Shown piece by piece: positions 40,335 to 52,093 of a DNA stretch of 64,000 nucleotides. Both the position numbers and the translations under genes were made by a program. This DNA is from Brugia malayi (lineage: Eukaryota; Nematoda; Chromadorea; Rhabditida; Onchocercidae), in assembly GCF_000002995.4 (NCBI RefSeq), contig NW_025062477.1, positions 6,482,649 to 6,546,648 on the forward strand, read 5' to 3'. Below the pieces are notes generated by a model, which saw only the letters and a list, made by a program, of their open reading frames with translations, was not told the origin of the DNA and searched no databases. Each line of letters opens with the position of its first letter. The first letter of the stretch is position 1.

Positions 40335-43270
40335 TGTGTTAGCGATGACTAAATGAATTCAAACTATTCCTTATTTTACTTAAACACAACAGAGCACCAT
40401 GAAACTTTCCACTCCTACCCAAATCACTTCCCCTAACGATTGGTCCTCACTATTCACTAGTCGTACTCAGTGTAGCGACCTGCCCTTACCCGCCACCAAC
40501 ACCACCACTATACCTTACATAAACCATGACAATAAGTACCAACAGACCTTCCTGCCTATGCGACTTCCCTCGTATTGCGACACTATTCCGACCAGATCGT
40601 AATGAAATCCATACTGTCTCTGCCATTAAACAACAACCACTCCTCGAGCAAATCCCTGGCACAGTGAAGCAGCGGCATATCCATCCATCACTCAACATAT
40701 TCTACAGGAATGCTTCGATATCATTAAAATCCGTTGTCTACACTGTCCTCGTTTTTCCTTCCCTTTGGTATTAAATTTGCCACAACATCCAAGCATGCCA
40801 TAAACTTCCGTTCAAATGAAAGGAGTCCGATAGTCTCCCTTTGTCCCATTACAAAACACGTCTTGCCCACTTCTAACCCAGCCATTTGGTAACTTTTGCT
40901 ATCGACAACAATGCAAATAGTTAGTTCATCTACCCGATGCACCTCGAATTGTCGGCTTAACCACGTGAACAACACAGCACCACATTACATCAACAATGCG
41001 AATTTCAATACGATTGACATTACTTCTCCATTCTCCATGTGGCTGAAATCACGAGGGGAAACAAAAGGATGGCAATCCCTTTGTTCTCTTTCTTTATGTG
41101 TTTTATCGTTTCACATCCCAACCTACCGGTGTGCATACCCTAAATACGTCCTTGTGGTCTTATAACACAAATATGCCTTTCCGCCTGATAGAGTGTACGA
41201 TTCCACCCACTAATTCAACCTTCAAAATTTGGACTAGCTGAGTTGCTTACGATATTGCTCATAGTCTACCTTCTCCCTCCCTTGTTACTGATATCTTCGT
41301 TAAGGTTGTCTTACTGGGATTCCGATTGCTGTGTCCCTTGTCACTATCAGAATTGTCTCCATCCTATCAGAATTAAAGTTTAATTATTTAAGTTTGAGAT
41401 ATGGAAAGGGAACAACCAAAGAGTAGGATTAATCCTTTGTCTTTGTCACAATCAAAAAGAAATGGCCGATATGAAAGAAATAACAGCATCGACTACACAA
41501 TACGATGAACAATACCGTACAACACATGCTGCTGTTAATCCGTAAAGTTCACTCAGAATATGATGGACAATTTATCCGGAAACTGAATAATTTAAGAGGA
41601 AACAAAAGAGAAATGATGACTTCGCATCAATTATACCCAGTAATATATGACTAATTCAACTTGAACATGGACTCAGGGATGGAAAGATGTGCGGTCTTTG
41701 ACTGGTATTACGACAACAGAACCAGCGAAATGAAGAACTCTCGCATAAAGCAAATGCATGCTACTCAACTATGCATGACGAACAGAAGCTTAGTGTAATG
41801 TGTTCTGATCCTATGTAGGGAATCTTTAGAAAGGTAACATAGAACCCATTGATCAAATTAATCATTTAATCACAAGTGATACCTGCACAGTACATCATCA
41901 TTTACCGATAACATAAATATCATTTCCTCACAAAAGCTTTCTCATTATTCCGTTAGAACTTAGGACTTCAGATTATGTGAAGGGAATAAGCAAATCTAAT
42001 CTTAAGTATTTATACGGCAATCCACTTTTTTGAATTTATAGCAATTAAAAATAAATAGTAGGATGAAGTACTATTCGGCTATAACTGATCGAACGATGAC
42101 AAAGTTGACGTCTTTCCATCACTGTGCATTACGTCCTTCCAATTAAAAATTAGACGCAAGAAACTCAAGCTCTAAGTTAAAGCAGCTGTAACAAAAAAAT
42201 CACTTCATAACAAAATGTATTAGAAGAGAATTGAAAGAGAAAAAAAGCATAATAAAAGATGGAACAATGCCGGTTATCAAATTAAATCCTGACTGTTATT
42301 TCCAGAACTGATCATAGGTATAAGGAAATGATTCCGAACTGACAGTTGTTAAAAACAATAACTTTAACCATCGTATATGAAGTGTATGTAGCAACGCGAA
42401 TCGAGATGTGAAAAAATTTAAATTTATATGAACAAAGAAATCAGCTGCATACTCAGATTTTTATTTGTCGATAAGGAATATCGATTCTTCTCCATATTCC
42501 TATTTCCTAGCAACACACACACATATACATCAAGGAAAAGCGTTGAATTACTATGCTGATTAGTTCAGTTCAGATAATATAATGATAAAGCCAATTTGTA
42601 TTATAAAGACAAGCATAAGAATTAATAACCACAGATCACGTCAGATTTTAAGCATTGTTTATTTCAGTAACGAGAATTCGAAGCTCAGAAGCAATGAAAA
42701 GCTTGGCAGTTAGCTTTTTTAATAAGCCTCAAGGAATGTAGATTCAAAACTAACTTTCTCCATTTACTATTCTTCCTTATTTTTATAGTATTCGGAATCC
42801 GCCACCATTTTGTAGTAATGAATGGTATGCACAAATATTTCATTTGATTACTACAGTACTACTTAAACGAGATAAACAAATCACTGAATTCGAAATATAT
42901 TCATACTCTGCAAGTAATACTGTGATGAATTATAAGTATAGGCAGTAATATCAAATGATTGAACAAATGTGGAAATTAACTGATACGATGAAATCTCAAC
43001 GGTGAAGCATCAACGACTATATTTAAACCTAGAAAATAAAATGTCACCAAAGAATTCCAGCTTACTCACTTATTAGATAAATAAAATCGTGCAATAGTTA
43101 TGTAAGCAATGTATAATCAATCTTTTTGTTCTTACGCTCAAGAAAAAGAGCAATGTTTCATTTTGATCGCAAACTTACAATAAAACTAAAACAAAACCAT
43201 GTTGGCAGAAAACTGAAATATTTTCGAGATAGAAGATTTTTTTCTTCTTACAACAAACTGAAATTAGAAA
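40335..43270. other. Intergenic, with a GC-richer island at 40.4-41.35 kb
   Basis: About 2.9 kb upstream of the REV7 gene and downstream of the calponin-homology gene. The first kilobase is clearly richer in G+C than its surroundings and open in several frames on both strands (for example 40724-40975 minus and 40896-41165 plus). None of these shows a recognisable domain or chainable splice sites. It could be a decayed mobile element, a regulatory CpG-like promoter zone or a lineage-specific gene. The rest is ordinary AT-rich DNA. Confidence 0.45.
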
Positions 43271-46200
43271 TCAGTGAACAGCAACAGCCGGTGTATCAAC
43301 GCCCGCTTGAACATCAACTTTTTTGCACACTTCATCTTCTGTCTGTTTTTCTTCAGCAACCTATAAGTGACTTTTAAAATGCTGATTAATGACTCATGAC
43401 ATCATTTTGATTACCACCATTACCGACGGAGTGTACAGTACTAATTCCGTATGTTCATATTCTTTTTTTGGATAGTAGAGTTTCGAAAACCTAGGAACAG
43501 TAGCATTCTTACCATACCACATCCCTGGAAGTATAAATAATAACATCCAACAAGTTCTCATTAGAACTCTGTGAAGTGAATAATTTATTCCTACCCGTAA
43601 TTACATTGCAACTTTTCATGATATTCCTCACTACCTTGACAGATTGGATAATTATGCAATCTTACCTTAATAAAGATTTTTTTAACTGTAAAAAACAGAG
43701 GAACCTTTTCAATAGTAGCCGCCTTATCCTTTTCTTCTGCTTCTTTTGCAAGTTTTTTTGGTGTCTGCAAGAGCAAATATTTTCCTTCATTTTCAAAAAG
43801 AAAAAAAGAAAAAATCTCCGCAGACTGTCTTTCAGCCTCCTTTCAGTAGTAGCAGTGTTTTCCACATATTTACCTCTCATTATATATTTATGAAGTGAAA
43901 AGAGACTCACACATTAAGTAACATGTAACAATTTTTGCTTCAGTACTGGCTAATAACGAACCTGAGTTGGTTGTGCTCGTCTAAAAAAATTTAAAATTGT
44001 CTGCACAAGATTCGTTGGAACCACTTGTGAAGCTGTTTGTATGAGTTGCTCGACATCAATTCCCTAAAATTAATTAAATCCAAAAAAAGAAAAACCTCCG
44101 TTAACCGACGGCTACCTCATTAAAAAATAAAATCACTGAGAACATACCTTTTGTTCAAATATGCCCTGCGCTTTGAGAGCAAGCTGCATAAGTGTGTTGA
44201 ACACTGCTTGATATCCCGCTTTTCCTTTTTCCTGCAGATCCGCAGCAGTGAATACCTATAAAGAATTTCTCGGGCAAATTAAATAAGCAAAAACTGTGAA
44301 TTCCAGGTTTGAAAACACCGCACTATATGGGCTAGGTTATGTTACCTTACTTTAAAGTTATTCTGGAAGTTATTTGAAAGAAATAAACATATTTTCGTGC
44401 TTTAATTACGTTTTTAATTTAATTATGTTAATTAAAATCCACCCTGGAAGGTCTTCGTTGCCAATGAGTGCATTGCAAAATTAAAGTCTTAACATTTATG
44501 CAATTCTCGATTCTTTTTTGACCACTGAAGCTAAGCAAGCAGAAAAAATTTAATCTATTTTAGCCTTCCAGTGTCCTAATGGCTATTTATGTTTAGGGCG
44601 GCGAGCCAGTCATAGCAATTCGGTAGTAGCTTCTTAGCCAAAAAAAATTGTCTAGAATAAGATCGATGTCTACAGCCTATTAACATACTGAAGCCTAATA
44701 GACATTCAGACCAGTCTGGTCATAGTAGCCACAAATCAATCTCCTCTATTCTGCACATGAATACATTCTACTGAGGAGGAAATAGTTACCAAAAAACAAA
44801 ACAAAGACATGACAGGATGCAGTTGACTGGCTAATAAGAATTATTTTTTAATCAAATGAACATGAGTGGAAAGAACTATTACTAATATATAAAACAGGCC
44901 ACTAATACCAAACGAAGGGAATGGCTGACTTAAGTCATCGAATCATGTTCATCCTCTCACTGAGGAAAACATTTCACTTCACCAATGCTTGGTGATTTAT
45001 TGCAGTTTGGAAACTGAGAGGCTAAGACTCTATAGCAAGGAGCAAAGGACAGTGAGCAAGCGACTAATTCCATGTCACAAACCAAATTTACTTCTGTCGG
45101 GTATCTCATTAAGCCAAACCAACAAAGGAAAAGCTATTTAATTTATCAAATTTTTTCTTAAGACTAATTATTCCCATTCATTCGAATTACAGTCCCTAAT
45201 TACTTAAACACTACTTTCGTTTAATTTTACTACTACTAAGACATCAATTGCCAGCATCATTCTTCACTGCTCAATTAACGCACAACTATTAAAATTACAA
45301 CTACAAATATTAAAATTTCGTAGATATTAAAGAAGATTTAATGTTAAATACTATTAATACAATTTAAGCCGAATAAATTCATCAGAAAACATTCGAAATA
45401 TCCCTTCCAAACTGCCCCTCAGATTCTTAGTTAATATGTTCAGGACCTTTTAAACCAAAAATGGACTATTATTAAACTAATTCCCTTGAAACTTCCAAAC
45501 ATGTTCTAAAATTTTAACATCGTAACGCTTCCATTTTGCTGCAGAAAGCATTGAATTGCAATAACAATATAAACTAATGTCTCATTTCTGCCTTTTTTCT
45601 TTTTTTTTAAATTATCATCACTCCAGTAGGGTATTTGATGACATAACTGGAAGATCTATGAATTGTACTCTTACAATCAGTTACCTTATCTATCCCCTTT
45701 TTCATCAGTTGCTGCTTCTTTCCTCATAGAACAGACAAAAGAATCTTTGATTGCGCGAAGCGCTCGTAAGCAATTCACAATTTCCACAGTTGTTTCGAAA
45801 CAATGAGACTATTTTACAGCAGAATGATGCCATTAGCTTTTATCTGTTAGCGAAAGAAAGACGAATTCCAGAGCCTTTGATGGATTGATCCTATTCTAAC
45901 TCACTTAGATCACAGTATCAAAAGTACATCAATCTGATCCTTTTGGTTAGTCAGCGAACCAAACTGGCAACTATCAGCCACCGGTCAAACCCTCCGAAAT
46001 CAAAAAATTGAGGAAAAGCGACTGGGTTGATACCAGCCAAAAACAATAAACACGTTGATGCACTCAAATTACTTATACGTAATCATATTTTCTTCTTTCG
46101 TCAGCAAGAAAAATACACGGGGTCTTGCAAAGGAAACAAAAGGCTATTATTGTTTTACGATCAATATATATATTAAGTACTCAACAAAGGAAAATTCAAT

Positions 46201-47781
46201 GTAAGCTATTAATACTACGAAACAAAAAATGAAAAATCTACCAATCTTCATTGCAAACTGCTCATAATGATTTCTTTGAAACAAGAATGTGACCTAGTAA
46301 CTTATAACAAGAAAAAAAAATAATAATCGGACACGAAAACAGTGACCTGCTCCTCAGATAAACCAGCTTTTTCTTTGACAAAATTGATAAAAGCGTTGAT
46401 GTTAGATGTTTGATTAGCCTTATCTTTCGCTGCATCTCCTTCATGAATCGTTTCGATGGTGCCTGGCTGAAGACGATTCGCTAATTTCGCCAGCAATGAT
46501 CCATCTCGAAGAAACGACAAAAACTGATTCTTTGTGACAGCATCACTTTTGCCAGGCAATGTTTGCCGTTTGCCTTCTTCTTCAATGGCCAGCTGCTGAG
46601 CCCAATCTAACAATCGGTAATTAACCTACAAATTACAGTCTTTCTTTAATTATTAAACAATAGTTTAACTTTGCAATACTTTGTCCTTCATGACATTGCT
46701 AAATCATAGGTGAAACAACTGATATTACTAAATCATAAGTAATGTAAAACACACTAAAAGCTTATAAGACATGAATGGATGCCCCTCATCCAAGTATACT
46801 CATAATCTCGAAACCACTTATGCCTGGAGCTAACCGTAGTACATCTATTTAAAACTTTCTCTTGAATTCAAACTAAAGGCAAAACTAATAAAATTTGAAT
46901 CTTAAAAATCCAAATAAATGAACGATAAACCTCGAAAGCGAGCGATAAACCTCAAGAGCGAGCTATATATAATGGTCAATACTCAAAGATAAGAGAGCAT
47001 TAATTTCCTTGTTGTATACAAGACCGATACCTTGTGGACGGCACCGGGAATTAGTGAATTCACCCAACCAATCGGATCTTCTCTTGGATCCTTCCGTGAT
47101 TCTGGCACTTTTTCCTTCGCTTCAAGTTCCTTTGGTTCAAGGGTACTCAAATCTTTCACATCAGCATCAACAGCAGGGATATCTTCATCAGAGTTGACTG
47201 ATGTTGGCAATTTGCTTTCTGCTACTGGTGAGTTTGTATATGGAGCCTGAAGCGGAGCAATTTCGTAGAATAGTTAAGCTTCATAGACAAAACCAATAAC
47301 ATAAAACATAATGATGTGCAATATTTGACTCCATCTAAATTTATTCTTTGCGCCTTAAGCACAACTGAGTAAAATTTTAAGACATAACACAACTTCTTGT
47401 CACAGAAATGAATGTTGTCAACTTTTCTAACTCAAAAGCCAGCTTTTACTCAACTGTGTTTAAGGCGCAAAGAATAAATTTGAATGGAGCAAAGATATAT
47501 AACCGCTAACATATATATATATATATATACAATAATAATAAAGTAACAAAGTCATTTTCCTAGACGTCGATAAAAACTCGACGGCAGAAAAATGGGTATT
47601 TTCTTTACTAAGACAAAACAACATAGATAATAAAGAGTGGTAGAAAGTGCTAGCGGAATGTGTCATGGATTACTTCATTACATGTAACCACAGAATCCTT
47701 GGTAGATTCATAAACTATATGTAAAGCAAAAAAGAAAACCTCATCAATAGCAGTAGTAACTTTCGTTTCAGTTTCAGTCAT
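43271..47781 (-). CDS. Single calponin-homology-domain protein, probable actin binder
   Basis: Seven exons, all in phase 0: 47781-47740, 47246-47031, 46625-46347, 44255-44148, 44063-43962, 43764-43705, 43360-43271, giving 298 aa. Residues 1-75 are acidic and low-complexity (MTETETKV... and PVAESKLPTSVNSDEDIPAV). A CH domain follows at about 76-215: GWVNSLIPGAVH, LLDWAQQLAIEEEGKR, then FLRDGSLLAKLANRLQPG, INAFINFVKEKAGLS and VFTAADLQEKGKAGYQAVF. The layout is that of type-3 CH proteins (calponin, transgelin, muscle LIM-like regulators). After it come an amphipathic segment (DVEQLIQTASQVV...NFFRRAQ) and a charged tail. No calponin-like repeats are seen. C. elegans CHDP-1 is a plausible relative, but I cannot confirm orthology. 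It presumably acts in the cytoplasm on cortical actin or the membrane. The third intron is about 2.1 kb; the first carries a foldback element. Confidence 0.88.
47329..47489. mobile_element. Foldback element with 46-bp inverted repeats
   Basis: Arms at 47329-47374 and 47444-47489 are reverse complements at about 41 of 46 positions, both containing ttattctttgcgccttaa and its complement. They are separated by 69 nt. No coding sequence lies between them, which fits a small non-autonomous (MITE-like) element. It sits in the first intron of the calponin-homology gene. I could not identify a clear target-site duplication. Confidence 0.7.
47511..47529. repeat. (TA)n microsatellite
   Basis: An uninterrupted run of TA dinucleotides next to the foldback element in the first intron of the calponin-homology gene. 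Confidence 0.85.
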
Positions 47782-50497
47782 TGCAGATGATGGAATGTTA
47801 TAATTAACACACAACACTCAATCAGTCCTTATAGCGCTGCAGTACAATATTTTGATGTTCGATATCAAATGAATGTATCCAGAAATGCAGAAGGCGACAC
47901 GTTCGGTCTTTGTACTACGAGTTTGAAAGTTTTAAATGTAACTCTTCCTGCAAATTCATTCACAATTAATGAAGAAAAAATAAATATGTTTATATGAGAT
48001 ATCACGCACCACAGTATGCCAGGGCAGTTAGCCAAGAAACAGAAAGAAGACAAGCTGTTTGCATAAATCATGCAAAATACTATATATTGAAGGATGTGAA
48101 AATCCTACTTGTCTAACAGAAACCTTAAAAGATGACAGAATTTTAGTGGGAAATACGGAATTATTTACATCCATGTAATAATACTGTACGATTAAAAGAG
48201 TTAAAAGTGAAAGATTGATATGTATTATCGCAGAAAGAATACTGAAATGAATAAATATCCACTTTGGATAATGATAAGTTATACTAGCTTTTAGCACAAA
48301 TAGCTTTCGTCAAATAAACACAGTAATTTCGGGTGCCACATCAAGCAAGTGATACAAGAAATGCTAAGAATCGAGTCCCAAAGTCCCAAGCCCGATCTGG
48401 ATTATAACGTGTGAGAGTTCAAGGTAGCATGAAATAAGGAGAGAAAGTGAACAAGAGGATCTCTCTTACTCTACTTTAAAAGTGTGTAAAATGCCTATTT
48501 GAAAAAAAAATGTATATTTGGATACCTATCCCTAAAATCTGTAAAAGTGCTTTATGTGAGAGTGTACCTTCTGAAGGTATGATATTTCAAATTAGAAAAG
48601 AGTCATGAATTCAGGAGAATGAATATCTCTATTGTAAGATTTATGTTTGATTTGCCACAACCGAAAACATCAAATACTGATTTTTTAGACACTTCTGTTT
48701 ATTTGTACAGAAATTATTAATACAATAGTATTGAAAATAACAGGCGGTAAGGACAAAAAATTTGATGATATACAAAAGAACGCAAATATCAGCAGCAGTA
48801 AATAAATTATGTTGCTAATTCGAGAACTTCTCAAATATTCTGATCATCGACATCAACAAATGTAATCCCAACTCCTCGAATAATAGTAACATTAACGGTA
48901 GCAAAGTTCTTGAAGTACTAATGGGTAAAGGCTTTTACCACTTACCTCAGCAACTCTCGTACAAGCAGTCTACCTCCAACCACAAACTAAACGATTCACT
49001 TCCACCAGCGTTAGAAATGAAAGCGAAAAAGAAGAGAAATACTGGAAAAGTAGAATGGCTTATCACAAGTTAACAATGATGACACAAATACACAGAGAGT
49101 TAATTCTTCGTTGTGTTTTCCAATTTAAGGAAATAAGGAAAGATTGAGAGAGTGCTATGACAAAGTGAAGTATGTGAAGGCAATTTGTACTAACTAGTAC
49201 TACTATTACTATTACTACTACTGTACAAACATAGATATCTCGAAGAAATTGTCACTAATGAGTTTACCTCGCATAATCACAGACTAAATGATCCTCAATC
49301 GACCCAATCAGTCAATGAGAAGGTATGTTTACATAGTATCCTACAACAACGTAAAGCAACATTCTTGCTTGAAGTTCCGTACACATTGGTTGCTTACTTT
49401 TTCTTCCAAAAAAAGAAGATGAAAGTTATAGCAAAATTAAGTTCACGAAGTGAGATATGGAAGGATGTCCTGAATACAAGAGGAAGTAAATATTACTTCC
49501 CTTTAGCTCAGTGCATTCAATCGGTGAGAGTGCATTCTCAGTGCTCTCGAAAGACAGAATTGCACTATTACCGCATCTCTGATATTACCCTCGTGCATTC
49601 CAAAACAGACCCCTCAAATTACAGAAATGACATGGCTGAAAGAAGTACTCACTAATCAGTTCCTACTGCATCCAGTTCATTCCTCAGAGTAGAATCATGC
49701 CTAATGAGATTATCCATTTGCAATGAAGAAGACATTTGCTTCCTATGACCAACTGGACTAACCAGATCTCATATCACCTAACTCTACCCTTTCTTCTCTC
49801 TGAGAAGGATCAGAGAACAATGAGAACAACTTTCTCTTTCAGCAAATTAAAATAACGAAATGATCTCCTACTGGAAGTAAAATTAAAAACCCTTCAATCT
49901 GACATAACTTTTATCAATATTTCGTCTCAATCTCTTAGATAATCTGAAGAAATTGCTTTGCTCGCTATGCCATGTGACAAATATTATCTGTTAAAGAAAC
50001 ATCGAAGACTCCAAAAAAAAAAAAAAAAAAAGCCGAACAGTGAATAAGAAACAAAAGAAAAAGATAAGCATGGTGATCATATCATCTGTGAAAGCACCAT
50101 CAAAGAACCATACACGAATCTTATGTAAGCTGAAAATGTAATTCCGAAGCACTATCAAGACCGCCCGACCCAAAAAACACAACATATAAGCAAATCAATC
50201 CTTAAGCAAATACTAAATTTAAATAGTAATTAGCGATATGCTAAAAATTTGACTTATTATCAGGAAGACTATTCAAATCCTCTCAAATTATTCCTGTAAC
50301 AGAACTGGAAAAAGAAGCACATGCGCAGATATTATATTTCAAAAGGACAGCAATCAATCATTCACAAATAAGCTGGAAAGTGATTAGACGTTCATTTTAA
50401 AAACAATGTTACCCCGCATTTTCTACAAGCATCTCAGCATATATGGAAATATTTAAAGACCAATTAGGGTATCACCTGACAGCATTACTTCCCCTTT

Positions 50498-50691
50498 ATT
50501 TTACGATAAACCAATGAAGAGTGAGGGGAGGCATAAGTAATAAACACGCAACCACGTGCACTTCCTTTTTATGAAACAAAAGCGCATTTGGTGAGAGGTA
50601 AAGATGCCATAATGCTCACAGACGACCGCATTTATCGCTTCACACATTGCGATAGCATGTCTCCTCACTCTTCATTGGTTTATTGTAAAAT
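50498..50691. mobile_element. Foldback element with about 36-bp inverted repeats
   Basis: The arm at 50498-50534 (attttacgataaaccaatga and on) pairs with 50657-50691, with only a few mismatches and one small length difference. The 122-nt spacer has no coding potential. The size (about 194 bp) and structure fit a MITE or foldback element. Its arms are not obviously related to those of the element at 47329-47489. Confidence 0.68.
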
Positions 50692-52061
50692 TCCTACAAT
50701 CAAATGAATTAGTAGATGATAGCTGAATGCTCCAAATATTTGCAAATTTACAGGTGACACTGATCCGCAGCGGAATAGAAGCAGTCTGCCACAGGAAAGA
50801 GACAAAGGATGCGGACAGTGAGGAGTTGAAAGATCTGAGGGACTGATGATATGATGACGATGACTCATCAGTAACCTAATAGTGATGTTGTTGAAACCAG
50901 AAAGGAAGAAATGTAGGAAAGTTGCTGAAAGAAAAGCATAAGGTATGGAGGAGTAATATGAAACAGAGTGAGGTGATCAGATCGCTGTCAAATTGGTGAG
51001 AGTACTACGATGTGTCATAGCACTGTCGGGTAATTTGCATGCAATGATGGTAAAGACATCTTCCGGGTAGCTTCCTTCCTTTCTTCCCATTACGCTGGTG
51101 AATAACGACAGATCTTCTGCTTGTTCCCGGGGGGATACCTTCCTTTCTGCCCAATACTGTGGAGAGATAAGTGACATGAAACACTAGAAAGTGAAATGAT
51201 AATGAAATAGTTCTAAGCTCCGCAAGACAGAAAGGAGAAAAGAAAAGAGAAAAGCCTGAAGGAATTGGAGGAGGAGCGGAATGTCAGTTAAAACTTAGTT
51301 GGTCCTTTGCGGTGGAACTATACAAACAAAGGAGTAATGAGAATATCACTACCAGTAAGTCAATGAGGGTATTCGCTTCACTAAGGATAAGCAACGTCAT
51401 GACGTGTTCTTTAAACTCTAAATAATCCAAGACCGAATAGGGTTGACAGATCAAATCGTTGACTCATCCATGGATGGATCCTAGATGGTTTAGCGGCAGA
51501 GTGATGACAGAAGCCAGAAGTCCTGTCAGTATAGGATGTCCTGCCAGATGGTCACTTCTCTCATAAAATGGTACGAATTGGTCCGAAGCGCAGGTTAAAG
51601 GTGCTATTCTCTCTACCTCCTCTAACAATCATTGACGGTTGAATGCTGCATGCCGCATGTCACCAACGCCAATATATTTCGGCTTGAATTGGAATAGATA
51701 TAGATGCAAGCCCGCACTACATCAACGTAACAACCATTGCGATGAAGAGCCATCTATGCGCAAAACGACCTCAGGGAACAATAGGAGGCGGAAAATAGGG
51801 GAGGATAATTGCCCACGGGAAACCAAACCTATCCAAACAATGCATAGCCTCACTGCTACTACAGGATTGGACCTCTCTCCCCCTCCCCTTGCCAACATCT
51901 CTTTTTCCCTTTTAACCCGGCGGTAGTATCTCACATGTCTGTCCAGCCTTGTCGTCCATTTCTTTTTCATTGAGTTCCTAAAGTGGGTCGCTGTCCTACC
52001 ATTTCATCCAAGCTCTCATCCATCCTTTCTATTTGTGCTCGGCCAGTCGACCTCTGACCGC

Positions 52062-52093
52062 ACAGCAGCAGCAGCAGCAGTAGCAGTAGCAGT
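52062..52093. repeat. (CAG)n-type triplet repeat
   Basis: Six or more CAG triplets followed by interspersed TAG/CAG triplets. It is not in a recognised coding exon. Confidence 0.85.

Noticed and set aside
49365..49655. 96-aa plus-strand open frame
   Set aside because: It opens with TTG rather than ATG, has no recognisable domain and no chainable neighbouring exons.
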